From NCBI GenBank assembly GCA_003298465.1, contig QNGA01000004.1:62001-126000 (forward strand): a stretch of DNA of 64,000 nucleotides. The letters are read 5' to 3'. Both the position numbers and the translations under genes were made by a program. Positions 1 through 9,055 of the stretch are shown here, piece by piece. The stretch is from a halophilic archaeon. GTDB taxonomy: Archaea > Halobacteriota > Halobacteria > Halobacteriales > Haladaptataceae. The notes beneath the pieces are model-generated. The model saw only the letters and a program-made list of their open reading frames with translations, ran no database searches and was not told where the DNA came from. How positions within the stretch are numbered: position 1 is the stretch's first letter; each line of letters opens with the position of its first letter.

Positions 1-335
1 AAGTCGAGTCGCTGGTCGCCACCGCCCGCGAGAACGTCTCGGTCCCGTACGTCACCGTCACGGGGTACGTCGACCTCCAGAGCTCCGCGAGCGACGGCGT
101 CGACGCCATCAAGGAGGCCCTGCAGGCGGCCGAGGGCAACGGCGAGATTCCCGACGAGGTCGAACTCGACGTCACCTACGTCGGCGCGCCCGAGTACCGC
201 ATCCGGGTGAAGGCGCCGAACTACAAGACCGCCGAGGCGCAACTCGAGGAGAGCGCCGCCCGCGCCGAGTCGGCCATCTCGGAGGCCGGCGGCACCGCCG
301 ACTTCCATCGCGGCCGACGCACCGACGAGGAATGA
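1..335 (+). CDS. Translation initiation factor aIF2 alpha subunit, C-terminal part (5' truncated by window)
   Basis: Reading frame open from base 3 to the TGA at 333-335, giving about 110 residues. The visible part matches the C-terminal alpha-beta domain of archaeal/eukaryotic eIF2-alpha (stretches such as [10 protein letters not shown] and [12 protein letters not shown]), the domain that binds the gamma subunit in the aIF2 heterotrimer delivering Met-tRNAi to the ribosome. The N-terminal S1 and helical domains lie outside the window. The stop codon overlaps the start of nop10 (ATGA), so the two are translationally coupled; aIF2-alpha/Nop10 is a standard archaeal gene pair, which supports the call. 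Confidence 0.93.
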   Translation, partial: VESLVATARENVSVPYVTVTGYVDLQSSASDGVDAIKEALQAAEGNGEIPDEVELDVTYVGAPEYRIRVKAPNYKTAEAQLEESAARAESAISEAGGTADFHRGRRTDEE

Positions 336-514
336 AATCCGACATCCGGGTGTGTTCCGACTGGAAGACGGAACACGACCGTCCCGTCTACACTCTTGCC
401 GATTCCTGTCCCGATTGCGGAGCGCCCGCCGTCAACAGCGCGCCCGCTCCGTTCGACCCCGAGGACCCGTACGGAGAGTACCGACGCGCTCTTAAGCGGC
501 GCACCCACGAGTAG
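332..514 (+). CDS. nop10: Ribosome biogenesis / H/ACA RNP protein Nop10
   Basis: A 60-aa protein, the usual length of archaeal Nop10. It has the single zinc-ribbon half typical of the family (C-x2-C in SCPDCGAP, with an upstream Cys near residue 8) and the conserved C-terminal segment [12 protein letters not shown] that packs on Cbf5. Nop10 is a core subunit of the H/ACA pseudouridylation complex. Its ATG overlaps the aIF2-alpha stop codon by 4 nt. The PAC2-family gene starts 5 nt after its stop, so the three genes look like one operon. Confidence 0.95.
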   Translation: MKSDIRVCSDWKTEHDRPVYTLADSCPDCGAPAVNSAPAPFDPEDPYGEYRRALKRRTHE

Positions 515-519
515 TTCCT

Positions 520-1281
520 ATGGACGAAGTAGATATCGAGACCGTCGCCGACCCGGAGCTACAGGACCCGGTGCTGATAGAGGGACTGCCGGGCGTCGGC
601 CACGTCGGGAAGCTGGTCGTCGAACATCTCCTCGAGGAGAACGAGAACGAACTCGTCCGTCGCGTCTACTCCGAGTATCTGCCGCCGCAGGTGAGCGTCG
701 CGGAGGACGGCATCGCCGACCTCGTCTCCGCGGAACTGTACGCCCTCTCGCTCGGCGGGCAGGACGTGCTGGTTCTCACCGGCGACCACCAGGCCCAGGA
801 CACCCGAGGTCACTACCGGCTGACGGACGCCTTCCTCGACGTGGCCGAGTCGTTCGGCGTCGAGCGCGCGTTCGCACTCGGCGGCGTCCCGACCGGCGAA
901 CTCATCGAGGAGTACTCCGTGCTCGGCGCGGCGACGACCGAGGAGTTCGTCTCGGAACTGGAGTCCGTCGGCGTCGAGTTCCGGGGGGACGAGCCCGCGG
1001 GCGGCATCGTCGGTACGAGCGGTCTCCTGCTCGGTCTCGGCGACCGACGCGGCCTCGAAGCGACCTGCCTGATGGGCGAGACGAGCGGCTACCTCGTCGA
1101 CCCCAAGAGCGCCCAGGCGGTGCTCGAGGTGCTCCAGTCGGTGCTGGAGTTCGAGGTCGACTTCGAGTCGCTGGAGGAGCGCGCCGACGAGATGGAGGAA
1201 GTCGTCAGCAAGATAGAGGAGATGGAGTCCCAGCAGGTCGGCGGTATCGGTGCGGACGAGGACCTCCGGTACATCGGATAG
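520..1281 (+). CDS. PAC2-family protein (proteasome assembly chaperone family)
   Basis: 253 aa. Begins with the family hallmark LIEGLPGVGHVGKLVVEHL (about residues 18-37) and continues with the alpha/beta PAC2 fold: VLVLTGDHQAQD, a GGVPTGE turn, and GTSGLLLGLG followed by LMGETSGYLVDPKSA. The C-terminal 50 residues are acidic and predicted helical. Archaeal PAC2 homologues are named after eukaryotic proteasome assembly chaperone 2; a direct role in the archaeal proteasome is not established by sequence alone. It follows nop10 by 5 nt, the normal haloarchaeal order. Confidence 0.9.
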   Translation: MDEVDIETVADPELQDPVLIEGLPGVGHVGKLVVEHLLEENENELVRRVYSEYLPPQVSVAEDGIADLVSAELYALSLGGQDVLVLTGDHQAQDTRGHYRLTDAFLDVAESFGVERAFALGGVPTGELIEEYSVLGAATTEEFVSELESVGVEFRGDEPAGGIVGTSGLLLGLGDRRGLEATCLMGETSGYLVDPKSAQAVLEVLQSVLEFEVDFESLEERADEMEEVVSKIEEMESQQVGGIGADEDLRYIG

Positions 1282-1291
1282 CGCAGAGCGC

Positions 1292-1828
1292 TCAGGGAGC
1301 CAGTCCCTTCTCGCGGCCGCGATAGACGTGGTAGCTCGCCGAGACGACGAAGAGCGCCAGGAAGAACCAGGCCCAGACTCGAACGGTCAGCGCCTCGACC
1401 GAGAACAGTCGGAGTTCCGTGGCCACCAGCGCCACCAGTTCCAGCACGCCGAGGCCGAGGTAGTACGTCGCCCACGACACGTCGTGTTCGGGGACGACCT
1501 CCATGTACACCTCGACCTCCCGGGCGCGGTCGGTGAGTTGCAGTTCCTTCGACCGCTGGTCGTACTCGACGATGCCGAGGTCGTCGAGTTTCGGCAGGTG
1601 CGTCTGGTGGAGCGAGACGTAGACGCTCTTCCGGACGTTCCGGGGCGGCGGCGACTCGTCGGTCTCCAGCGTGGCGATGTGTTCGGCGAGTTCGTCGACG
1701 GTCAGCGTCCCGTCGATCTCCCGGAGATGCTCGATGGTGCGCCGTCGTCGCTCGTTACGCAGAACGTTGTGTATCTCGCTCTCGTCGAGCGTCGACGGAC
1801 TTTCGCTCTCCGGTTCGCTTAATTTCAT
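1292..1828 (-). CDS. Winged-helix domain membrane protein (DUF7344-like)
   Basis: 178 aa from the ATG at 1826-1828; an upstream in-frame start would add 29 residues without conserved features. Residues about 17-100 form a winged helix (VLRNERRRRTIEHLREIDG, then VDELAEHIA and VYVSLHQTHLPKLDDLGIVEY), the common haloarchaeal DUF7344 DNA-binding module. Two hydrophobic segments follow (YYLGLGVLELVALVA and AWFFLALFVVSASYHVY), so it is probably a membrane-anchored transcription factor. Convergent with the PAC2 gene; ligand and targets unknown. A TATA-like stretch lies around 1868-1880 on this strand. Confidence 0.8.
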   Translation of the reverse strand: MKLSEPESESPSTLDESEIHNVLRNERRRRTIEHLREIDGTLTVDELAEHIATLETDESPPPRNVRKSVYVSLHQTHLPKLDDLGIVEYDQRSKELQLTDRAREVEVYMEVVPEHDVSWATYYLGLGVLELVALVATELRLFSVEALTVRVWAWFFLALFVVSASYHVYRGREKGLAP

Positions 1829-1993
1829 GGGTTGGCCGGGGCGGCAGTGTGAAACACATCTGAAGCTGTGAGTATTAAGTTTATCATTGGTTCGGTGGTA
1901 CCAGCGACTGAACAATCAAAGCATCGGTGAACGAGAAGGTGTCTGCGATTCCGACGTCGGAGCGGCCGGCCGCCGGTGGGACGCGGTGCTCCG

Positions 1994-2305
1994 TCACGCC
2001 GGCGATTCGGCGGACGCCCGCGTTCGGACCGCCCGGTACGCGCCGGCCAGCGCCACGGCGACGGGGTACGCGCCGGCGAGCAAGGGTGCCCAGAACACCC
2101 ACAGTTCCAGCGTCGGGAACAGTCGGCTGCCGACGGCGCTGCCGAGCGTGAACGCGACGTACCCCGGCAGCGCCAGCGGCGTCATCAGCCGGGCGTCGAC
2201 GGCGCCGACGACCAGCGGTCCGACCAGGAGGGCGTAGACGGCCCAGACGGCGCGCCCGGCCAGCACCCGGCGCAGGTCCGACCGTGAGACGCGGCCGGTA
2301 CTCAT
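1994..2305 (-). CDS. Small membrane protein, unknown function
   Basis: 103 aa with three hydrophobic segments (about residues 20-36, 43-62 and 67-91) after a basic N-terminus. The ATG at 2303-2305 overlaps the stop of the Tat-exported deacylase upstream by 4 nt, so the two are probably co-translated. I do not recognise a family. The arrangement suggests a membrane partner or anchor for the secreted enzyme, but this is inference from gene order only. Short for a transporter and without charged catalytic motifs. Confidence 0.75.
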   Translation of the reverse strand: MSTGRVSRSDLRRVLAGRAVWAVYALLVGPLVVGAVDARLMTPLALPGYVAFTLGSAVGSRLFPTLELWVFWAPLLAGAYPVAVALAGAYRAVRTRASAESPA

Positions 2306-3114
2306 CGCTTCCCACCCGCCGGTTCGACGCCGTGGCGCGCCAGCAGGTCGGCGGCGGCTCGCCTCGTCCACCGGACCTGGGTTCCCTCGTCGAGCAGGAA
2401 GTCGGTCGTCTCGACGATGTACCCCGGCCGGTCGAGGTCGCCGGCGACCTTGTGGACCAGCATCGGACTGCCGCCGGTGAGTCGCCCGCCGACCCGGTAG
2501 TCGTGGTACGGCATCGACCACGGGACGACGGCGTCGTTGAGGTGCGCGGCGGTCCTGTCGGCGTACGTCGCGGCCTTCCCGTCGTCGGTCGGCCAGAGCA
2601 CCTGCCCGACGGAGTCCGCGTGGAGGCGGTAGATGCCGACGGAACTGTGCAGGTCGAGCACGACGTCGGGGTCGTGGCGCTCGACGACGCTCCAGATGGC
2701 GCGGGCGAGCTTCGTCGTCGGACGCTCGCCGGTCGGGAACGCCCGGTTCAGGTCGCCGTGTGCGCCCTCGCGCCGGTCGTTGCGGATGGCCACCCGGTTG
2801 GCCCGCGGAATCGCGACGAGCGTTCCGGACCGCAGGGGCCACTGCGCGACGTCGCCGGCCGCGCGGTAGCCGCTCTCCTCGTCGCCGTGCATCCCGCCGA
2901 CGACGAGCGCCGTCGGACTCGCCGGGTCGGCCGTCCGGACGAACACCTTCGTCGCGTACCTCGTTCCGGAGAGGAGGGTGTACGACGAGGTTTCGTTGTC
3001 CGCGGCGGCCGCCGCCGAGACCTCGTCGTCGTCCGACCGCGACGCCGCCAGCAGTCCCGTCGCTCCGAGCGCGGCCGCGCCGCCCACACGGGCGAGGAAC
3101 CGTCGCCGTTGCAT
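2302..3114 (-). CDS. Tat-exported succinylglutamate desuccinylase/aspartoacylase-like zinc deacylase
   Basis: 270 aa from the ATG at 3112-3114; an upstream start would add 14 residues ahead of the Tat motif. The N-terminus MQRRRFLARVGGAAALGATG is a twin-arginine signal, so the enzyme is exported folded. GGMHGDEESG gives the His and Glu zinc ligands and DLHSS the third ligand of the M14/AstE-AspA fold; IPRANR and DLNRAFP are substrate-side motifs of the same family. A zinc carboxypeptidase or N-acyl amino acid deacylase acting outside the membrane is likely; the substrate is not evident. Followed by a coupled three-TM protein. Confidence 0.82.
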   Translation of the reverse strand: MQRRRFLARVGGAAALGATGLLAASRSDDDEVSAAAAADNETSSYTLLSGTRYATKVFVRTADPASPTALVVGGMHGDEESGYRAAGDVAQWPLRSGTLVAIPRANRVAIRNDRREGAHGDLNRAFPTGERPTTKLARAIWSVVERHDPDVVLDLHSSVGIYRLHADSVGQVLWPTDDGKAATYADRTAAHLNDAVVPWSMPYHDYRVGGRLTGGSPMLVHKVAGDLDRPGYIVETTDFLLDEGTQVRWTRRAAADLLARHGVEPAGGKR

Positions 3115-3212
3115 GGCCGAACCACCACACCCGCCCCACATCAATTTTGTCGCCAACCGAGAGGGGGAGCCCGTACCGGTCGATTCCGGGGCCCGACGCG
3201 CCGCAATCCGTG

Positions 3213-3220
3213 ACTATTTA
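3213..3220 (+). promoter_or_regulatory. TATA box of coaBC
   Basis: ACTATTTA lies 27 nt before the ATG at 3247 in otherwise GC-rich DNA. That spacing predicts transcription starting at or just before the start codon. Confidence 0.55.
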
Positions 3221-3246
3221 CGCGACGCCGTGCCCAACTCCGGGTA

Positions 3247-4416
3247 ATGCTCACCGGAGTGAACGTTGCGCTGGGGGTGACGGGCAGCATCGCGGCGGTG
3301 AAGGTCGTGGAACTCGCCCACGAACTGCGACGCCGCGGTGCCTCGGTCAGGGCCGTGATGACCGGGAGCGCGCGAGGTATCGTCCACCCCTGGGCGGTCG
3401 AGTTCGCCACGGAGAACCCGGTCGTCACCGAGATAACCGGCTCGGTCGAACACGTCGAACTCTGCGGACGCGACGGCTGGGCGGACGTGCTCCTGGTCGC
3501 CCCGGCCACCGCGAACACGGTCGGGAAGATGGCCGCCGCGGTCGACGACACGCCGGTGACGACCTGCGCGACGACCGCGCTGGGGGCCGACGTGCCGGTC
3601 GTCGTCGCGCCGGCGATGCACGAACCGATGTACGACCACCCCGGCGTGCTCGACGCCATCGGCCGCGTCGAGGAGTGGGGCGTCGAGTTCGTCGACCCGC
3701 GCGTCGAGGAGGGGAAAGCGAAGATAGCGACCGCGGACGACATCGCGCTCAAACTGGCCCGGGTCGCGACGCCCTCCCCCCTGGACGGCAAGTACGTCGT
3801 CGTCACCAGCGGCGCGACGACCGAACCGATCGACCCCGTGCGCGTGCTGACCAGCCGGGCCTCCGGGAAGACGGGGCGGGCGGTCGCTCGCGCGTGCTAC
3901 GCGTACGGCGCGAACGTCGCGCTCGTCCACGACGCGCCCGACACGAGATACTCCACCGGTCGACGCGTCGAGACCGCGGAGGAGATGCTCCGCGAGGTGC
4001 AGGACCTCATCACCGCGCTTCCCATCGACGCGCTGATCTCGGCGGCCGCCATCAGCGACTACACCACCGACGCCGCCGACGAGAAGATTCGCTCCGGTCG
4101 GGACCTCACGCTCGACCTGGAGCGGACGCCGAAGCTCATCGACGCCGTCCGCGAGGACAACCCCGACCTCCCCATCGTCGGGTTCAAGGCCGAGACGAGC
4201 GGCGACGACGACGCGATGGTCGCGGCCGCCCGCGAGACCCTGCACCGGGTCGGCCTCTCCTTCGTCGTGGCCAACGACGCGAGCGTGATGGGCGAAGACG
4301 AGACCCGGGCGCTCTTCGTCCACGAGGGGAGCGTCCGCGAACATCGCGGAACGAAAGCGGACCTGGGTTTCGCGGTCGCCGACGAACTCGTCGAGGAACT
4401 CGCGACCGAGGCGTAG
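3247..4416 (+). CDS. coaBC: Bifunctional phosphopantothenoylcysteine decarboxylase / phosphopantothenate-cysteine ligase
   Basis: 389 aa. The N-terminal CoaC flavoprotein domain (about 1-180) shows GVTGSIAAVK for FMN binding, LLVAPATANTVGKMA, and PAMHEPMYDHP, the archaeal form of the substrate-clamp motif. The C-terminal CoaB domain (about 185-389) shows VTSGATTEPIDPVR, TSRASGKTG and DALISAAAISDYT. Together they convert 4'-phosphopantothenate and cysteine to 4'-phosphopantetheine on the way to coenzyme A. Full length and both domains intact. Upstream gene is divergent; downstream gene is convergent, so it is probably monocistronic. Confidence 0.95.
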   Translation: MLTGVNVALGVTGSIAAVKVVELAHELRRRGASVRAVMTGSARGIVHPWAVEFATENPVVTEITGSVEHVELCGRDGWADVLLVAPATANTVGKMAAAVDDTPVTTCATTALGADVPVVVAPAMHEPMYDHPGVLDAIGRVEEWGVEFVDPRVEEGKAKIATADDIALKLARVATPSPLDGKYVVVTSGATTEPIDPVRVLTSRASGKTGRAVARACYAYGANVALVHDAPDTRYSTGRRVETAEEMLREVQDLITALPIDALISAAAISDYTTDAADEKIRSGRDLTLDLERTPKLIDAVREDNPDLPIVGFKAETSGDDDAMVAAARETLHRVGLSFVVANDASVMGEDETRALFVHEGSVREHRGTKADLGFAVADELVEELATEA

Positions 4417-4440
4417 GAGCGGCGTCCGGGTCGCTTTCCA

Positions 4441-5919
4441 CTACTCCTCGTCGGCCAGTTTGATGTCGAACGACGCGATGTGCTCCGGGTCGGGACCGTA
4501 CTCGTCGCCTTCGGGAAGCGACCGCATCGTCTCGAAGAACCGCTCGGTGACGAGGTCGCGGACGACGGTCGACAGCGATTCCTCGGCTTCCTCCTCGACC
4601 TCGCCGAGCAGTCCGAGCGGAATCTGTGCGCCGGCCATGTCCGCGTGACCGCCCGCGCTCCCGATGCGGCCGAACGCGGTGCGCATCGTCTCGCCGAGGT
4701 CCACGTCGGTCCCGCGAGCGCGTGCGGAGACGTAGACGGTCTGGTCCATGAACCCGAACACGAGCGTGGTCGTGACGTCCTCCATGTCGAGCAGTCGGTC
4801 GGCCGCCTGCGCGAGGGCGTCCCGGTCGGAGAGCGCGCCGACGCAACTGGCGAGCACGCTCCCGTCGAGTTGCCGGTTCCGGATGGCCCGGGCGATGGTG
4901 TCTATCGTGTCGTAGCTGATCGAGGGGCTCTCGACGCGCTCCAGGACGTCGGTGTCGGCGTGGGGAAGCAGGAACGCGGCCGCCTCGAAGTCGGCCGTCG
5001 ACGCCTCACGCGTGAAGTCTTTCGTGTCGACGCGGATGCCGTACAGCAGCCCCGTCGCCACCGACTCGGCGGGTTCGACCCCGAGCTGCTGGAGGTGGTC
5101 GGCCATGAGCGTGCTCGTCGCGCCGACCCCGCTCCGGAGGTCGACGAAGGTGGCTTCGACCGGCATCTTCGGGGGATGGTGGTCGACGACGACGTCGATG
5201 GGCGTGTCCTCGGGCAACTGGTCGTTGACGCCCGGACGGGAGTGGTCCACGAGCGCGATGGCGTCGAACTCCGAGAGGTCCGCGCCCGGCTCGAAGTTCC
5301 GCAGTTCGAGGTCGAGCAGGTTGACGAACGCGCGGTTCTCCTGGTGGGAGATGGCGCCGAAGTAGCAGACTTCGGCCTCGGTACCGACCGCCTCGGCGAT
5401 GCGTTCGAGCGCGACCCCGCCGGCGATGGCGTCCGGGTCGGGGTTGTCGTGCGTGAAGATGCCGAGCTTTCCGTCGACGCGTCGGAGGACGCGTTGGAGG
5501 TTCCGGGTCCGGAGTGCGCCCTCGCTCTGGATAGTCGACAGCAGGTGCTGGGCGACCGTCCTCCCGGGACCGATAACGTCGTCCGCGAGCGCCTGGAGGT
5601 CGTCGCGGTCCTCGGGCGACGGGGACTCGCCCGCGTACGCGACCAGATGGACGTCGGGGTGGACCGACCGGAGCGCCTTCGCCGCGGCCAGGTTACGGTC
5701 GGCGTCGTCGCTGGCGACGAGCGCCAGGTCGGCCGGGAGGTCGGCGAGCAGGTCCGGGTCGGTGGGGTCGCCCTGCCGCGCCGACACGTTCTCCGAGCGG
5801 AGCGTCTCGACCCGGCCGCCGTTGTCGTCGACGACGACGACGCTGCCGGGCCGGTCGGCGAACTCCTCCACGAGAGCGTGGCCGACCGACCCGCACCCGA
5901 GTACGAGCCGGGATACCAT
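4441..5919 (-). CDS. NAD-binding (TrkA-N/RCK-like) domain fused to DHH/DHHA1 phosphoesterase
   Basis: 492 aa. Residues about 1-120 are a Rossmann fold (LVLGCGSVGHALVEEF, then VVVVDDNGGRVETL) like the N-domain of TrkA/RCK proteins. From about 150 on it is a DHH phosphoesterase: HDNPDPDAIAGG, VDHSRPG, VVVDHHPP with the DHH signature, and the DHHA1 glycine motif GSAGGHADMAGAQ near residue 424. All metal-ligand motifs are present. Such enzymes cleave short RNA or cyclic dinucleotides with Mn2+; fused to an RCK-like sensor a role in c-di-AMP or nanoRNA turnover is plausible but not shown. No membrane segment. Confidence 0.88.
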   Translation of the reverse strand: MVSRLVLGCGSVGHALVEEFADRPGSVVVVDDNGGRVETLRSENVSARQGDPTDPDLLADLPADLALVASDDADRNLAAAKALRSVHPDVHLVAYAGESPSPEDRDDLQALADDVIGPGRTVAQHLLSTIQSEGALRTRNLQRVLRRVDGKLGIFTHDNPDPDAIAGGVALERIAEAVGTEAEVCYFGAISHQENRAFVNLLDLELRNFEPGADLSEFDAIALVDHSRPGVNDQLPEDTPIDVVVDHHPPKMPVEATFVDLRSGVGATSTLMADHLQQLGVEPAESVATGLLYGIRVDTKDFTREASTADFEAAAFLLPHADTDVLERVESPSISYDTIDTIARAIRNRQLDGSVLASCVGALSDRDALAQAADRLLDMEDVTTTLVFGFMDQTVYVSARARGTDVDLGETMRTAFGRIGSAGGHADMAGAQIPLGLLGEVEEEAEESLSTVVRDLVTERFFETMRSLPEGDEYGPDPEHIASFDIKLADEE

Positions 5920-6055
5920 TCTACCCGCGATTGCTGTCGCGGGGCCTAAAACCTACCGGGACCACTCGCCCCTCGATTCTCGGGGATAAACGCTCTGAAA
6001 CGCCGCTAGAGGCCGATACCGTTTCGGCCGGGAACGTTCGAACCGCGTTCCAGAG

Positions 6056-6064
6056 ATTTTAAAC
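6056..6064 (+). promoter_or_regulatory. TATA box of mvaD
   Basis: ATTTTAAAC sits about 25-30 nt before the ATG at 6088, the spacing expected for a leaderless haloarchaeal transcript. Confidence 0.55.
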
Positions 6065-6087
6065 CCCGCTCTCGCCCCCTTCACGGT

Positions 6088-7062
6088 ATGAAAGCGACCG
6101 CGAAGGCCCACCCGATACAGGGGCTCGTCAAGTACCACGGGATGCGCGACGAGGAGCGTCGCTTCCCGTATCACGACAGCATCAGCGTCTGTACCGCGCC
6201 GAGCCACACGAAGACCACCGTCGAGTTCGACGCGGACCGAGACGAGGACGCGTACGTCGTCGACGGGGAGGAACTCTCGGGCCACGGCGCCGACAGGGTT
6301 CGCGCGGTCGTCGACCGCGTTCGAGACCTCGCGGACGTCGACGACCGCGTCCGGCTCGAGAGCCGGAACAGCTTCCCGTCGAACGTCGGGCTCGGGTCGT
6401 CGTCGTCGGGCTTCGCTGCCGCGGCGATGGCCTGCGTCGCCGCCGCCGGACTCGACCTCTCCCGTCCCGAGATATCGACGGTCGCCCGCCTCGGGTCGTC
6501 GTCCGCGGCGCGGGCCGTCACCGGCGGCTTCTCGGACCTCCACACCGGACTGAACGACGACGACTGTCGCTCCGAACGCATAGAGTCGCCGCTCGAAGAC
6601 GACGTGCGCGTCGTCGCCGGCCTCGTCCCGTCGTACAAGGAGACCGAGCAGGCCCACCGCGAGGCCGCTGACAGCCACATGTTCGAGGCGCGACTCGCGC
6701 ACATTCACGACCAGTTGGTCGAGATGCGCGACGCGATTCGGGAGGGGAGCTTCGAGCGCGTGTTCGAGACGGCGGAACACGACTCGCTGTCGCTCGCCGC
6801 GACCACGATGACCGGACCCGCAGGCTGGGTGTACTGGCAGCCGGACACGCTGGAGATATTCAACGCCGTCCGTCGGCTCCGCCGCGAGGAGTCGATTCCG
6901 GTCTACTTCTCGACCGACACGGGCGCGAGCGTCTACGTCAACACCACCGACGAGTACGTCGACCGCGTCGAGGAACTCGTCGCCGACTGCGGCGTCGAGA
7001 CCAGCGTCTGGGAGGTCGGTGGCCCGGCGACGGTGCTGTCCGAGGACGAGGCGCTGTTCTAG
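6088..7062 (+). CDS. mvaD: Phosphomevalonate decarboxylase (haloarchaeal mevalonate pathway)
   Basis: 324 aa GHMP-kinase-fold protein of the diphosphomevalonate decarboxylase family. Visible motifs: the N-terminal KAHPIQGLVKYHGMRD, the glycine/serine-rich phosphate loop FPSNVGLGSSSSGFAAAA (about 96-113), and YFSTDTGASVYV near residue 275. In Haloferax volcanii the orthologous enzyme decarboxylates phosphomevalonate to isopentenyl phosphate, which isopentenyl phosphate kinase then phosphorylates; this protein is close to that type. It supplies isoprenoids for archaeal lipids and carotenoids. A DHH gene lies divergently upstream. Confidence 0.9.
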   Translation: MKATAKAHPIQGLVKYHGMRDEERRFPYHDSISVCTAPSHTKTTVEFDADRDEDAYVVDGEELSGHGADRVRAVVDRVRDLADVDDRVRLESRNSFPSNVGLGSSSSGFAAAAMACVAAAGLDLSRPEISTVARLGSSSAARAVTGGFSDLHTGLNDDDCRSERIESPLEDDVRVVAGLVPSYKETEQAHREAADSHMFEARLAHIHDQLVEMRDAIREGSFERVFETAEHDSLSLAATTMTGPAGWVYWQPDTLEIFNAVRRLRREESIPVYFSTDTGASVYVNTTDEYVDRVEELVADCGVETSVWEVGGPATVLSEDEALF

Positions 7063-7429
7063 CTCTCCGCGACGGACGACGCGACCGCCGGCGGCGGTTC
7101 GCGGACCGCCGTCGGTCCCGCGCTACGTTTTGCGGAGTGTTCGGGGTCGTGGAGCGCGACGGCCGAACCGGACCGTCGCGCGGAAGATCGCGCCGGACCG
7201 CGCGCGAGTTTGATTCTAAAGTTATTCGTCGAAATTAACGCTCCGAGCGCCGTCTTGTAAACTCGTAATCAACTACCGTCAAAGGGCGTATAAGGAATTA
7301 AATCACTGACGGGGTCGACGATGTCCGGCGATTTTCCGAACGTGACAGTCGGCGTAGTGGTACGGGCGAGTGAGAGTACCTGTCTCACCACCACGCTTAA
7401 ATAGGAGGTCGGCGCTGGGACGGAGTGTA
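7063..7429. other. Intergenic region, mvaD to leuA-like gene
   Basis: No convincing gene. Directly after mvaD is a hairpin (7-bp arms 7092-7098 / 7105-7111) that could help 3' end formation. From about 7208 to 7310 the DNA is unusually AT-rich for this genome. The last 60 bases hold the promoter and a dyad described separately. Confidence 0.6.
7370..7403 (+). promoter_or_regulatory. Promoter and dyad operator candidate of the leuA-like gene
   Basis: The TATA-like CTTAAATA (7396-7403) is 27 nt before the ATG at 7430, so the transcript should start at the ATG. Immediately upstream is a perfect 6-bp inverted repeat, GTGAGA at 7370-7375 and TCTCAC at 7383-7388, with a 7-nt spacer. Its position next to the BRE/TATA is where an activator or repressor would bind. 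Confidence 0.5.
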
Positions 7430-8645
<1,216 letters not shown>

Positions 8646-8765
8646 CCATGCCCGCCTGCCGCCGTTCACCCCCTCGACAGCCGCGGGTGGTGCGAGCGAA
8701 CCGACGAACGACGCGCAGGGCGCGACCCGCGGGTCGCCGCAAGAATTACCCGGCGCGCAAGAGCT

Positions 8766-8888
8766 ATGTGCGTGGCCGTGAGAACAGCGCCCACACGAAT
8801 GCGACAGCTACTCGCCGTCGACGGTTCGCAGGCAGGGCGCCGGCGTACCGCGAGGACTGTCGAGAGCGCGCGTATCGTAGGGGCGTAG
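8766..8888 (+). CDS. Possible leader peptide upstream of ilvB
   Basis: A 40-codon ORF beginning MCVAVRTAPTRMRQLLAV and ending in ARIVGA. Its ATG lies about 20 nt after a TATA-like AAGAATTAC (8741-8749), so it could be the first ORF of the ilvBNC mRNA. Its stop codon (TAG, 8886-8888) falls inside a 6-bp hairpin at 8879-8893. It contains several Val, Leu and Ile codons near the end. It may equally be an open stretch without function; no homology is recognised. Confidence 0.3.
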   Translation: MCVAVRTAPTRMRQLLAVDGSQAGRRRTARTVESARIVGA

Positions 8889-8893
8889 CCCCT
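8879..8893 (+). repeat. Hairpin with three-base GTA loop
   Basis: AGGGGC at 8879-8884 pairs perfectly with GCCCCT at 8888-8893 around the loop GTA. It lies in the ilvB leader and covers the stop of the 40-codon ORF. The same arms-plus-GTA design occurs at 12682-12700. Confidence 0.6.
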
Positions 8894-8959
8894 GCACATC
8901 CCTTCTCCACCGACTCCGCCGCACCGTCTCCGACCAGCACCGACAACGCGCTCCAACCG

Positions 8960-9055
8960 ATGTCCCAGTCACGACCCGACGACCACGAAAACGACAAGCA
9001 ACGACACAGCCGAACCGCTCGCCAGCCGACTCCGACGGAGGTGGGTCGCCGATGA
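8960..9055 (+). CDS. Short Arg-rich ORF coupled to ilvB
   Basis: 31 codons, MSQSRPDDHENDKQRHSRTA and on to a VGRR end, closing at the TGA (9053-9055) that overlaps the ilvB ATG (9052) in an ATGA junction. The geometry would allow a terminating ribosome to re-initiate on ilvB. The peptide is hydrophilic and Arg/Asp-rich with no recognised family. Whether it is translated cannot be judged from one sequence. Confidence 0.3.
   Translation: MSQSRPDDHENDKQRHSRTARQPTPTEVGRR

Larger units (their letters stand above)
8646..9051. other. Leader region of ilvB
   Basis: 406 bases without a recognised gene. It holds a TATA-like AAGAATTAC (8741-8749), a possible 40-codon leader ORF, a short hairpin and a 31-codon ORF that overlaps the ilvB start; these are listed separately. 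The rest shows no conserved coding pattern. Confidence 0.5.
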
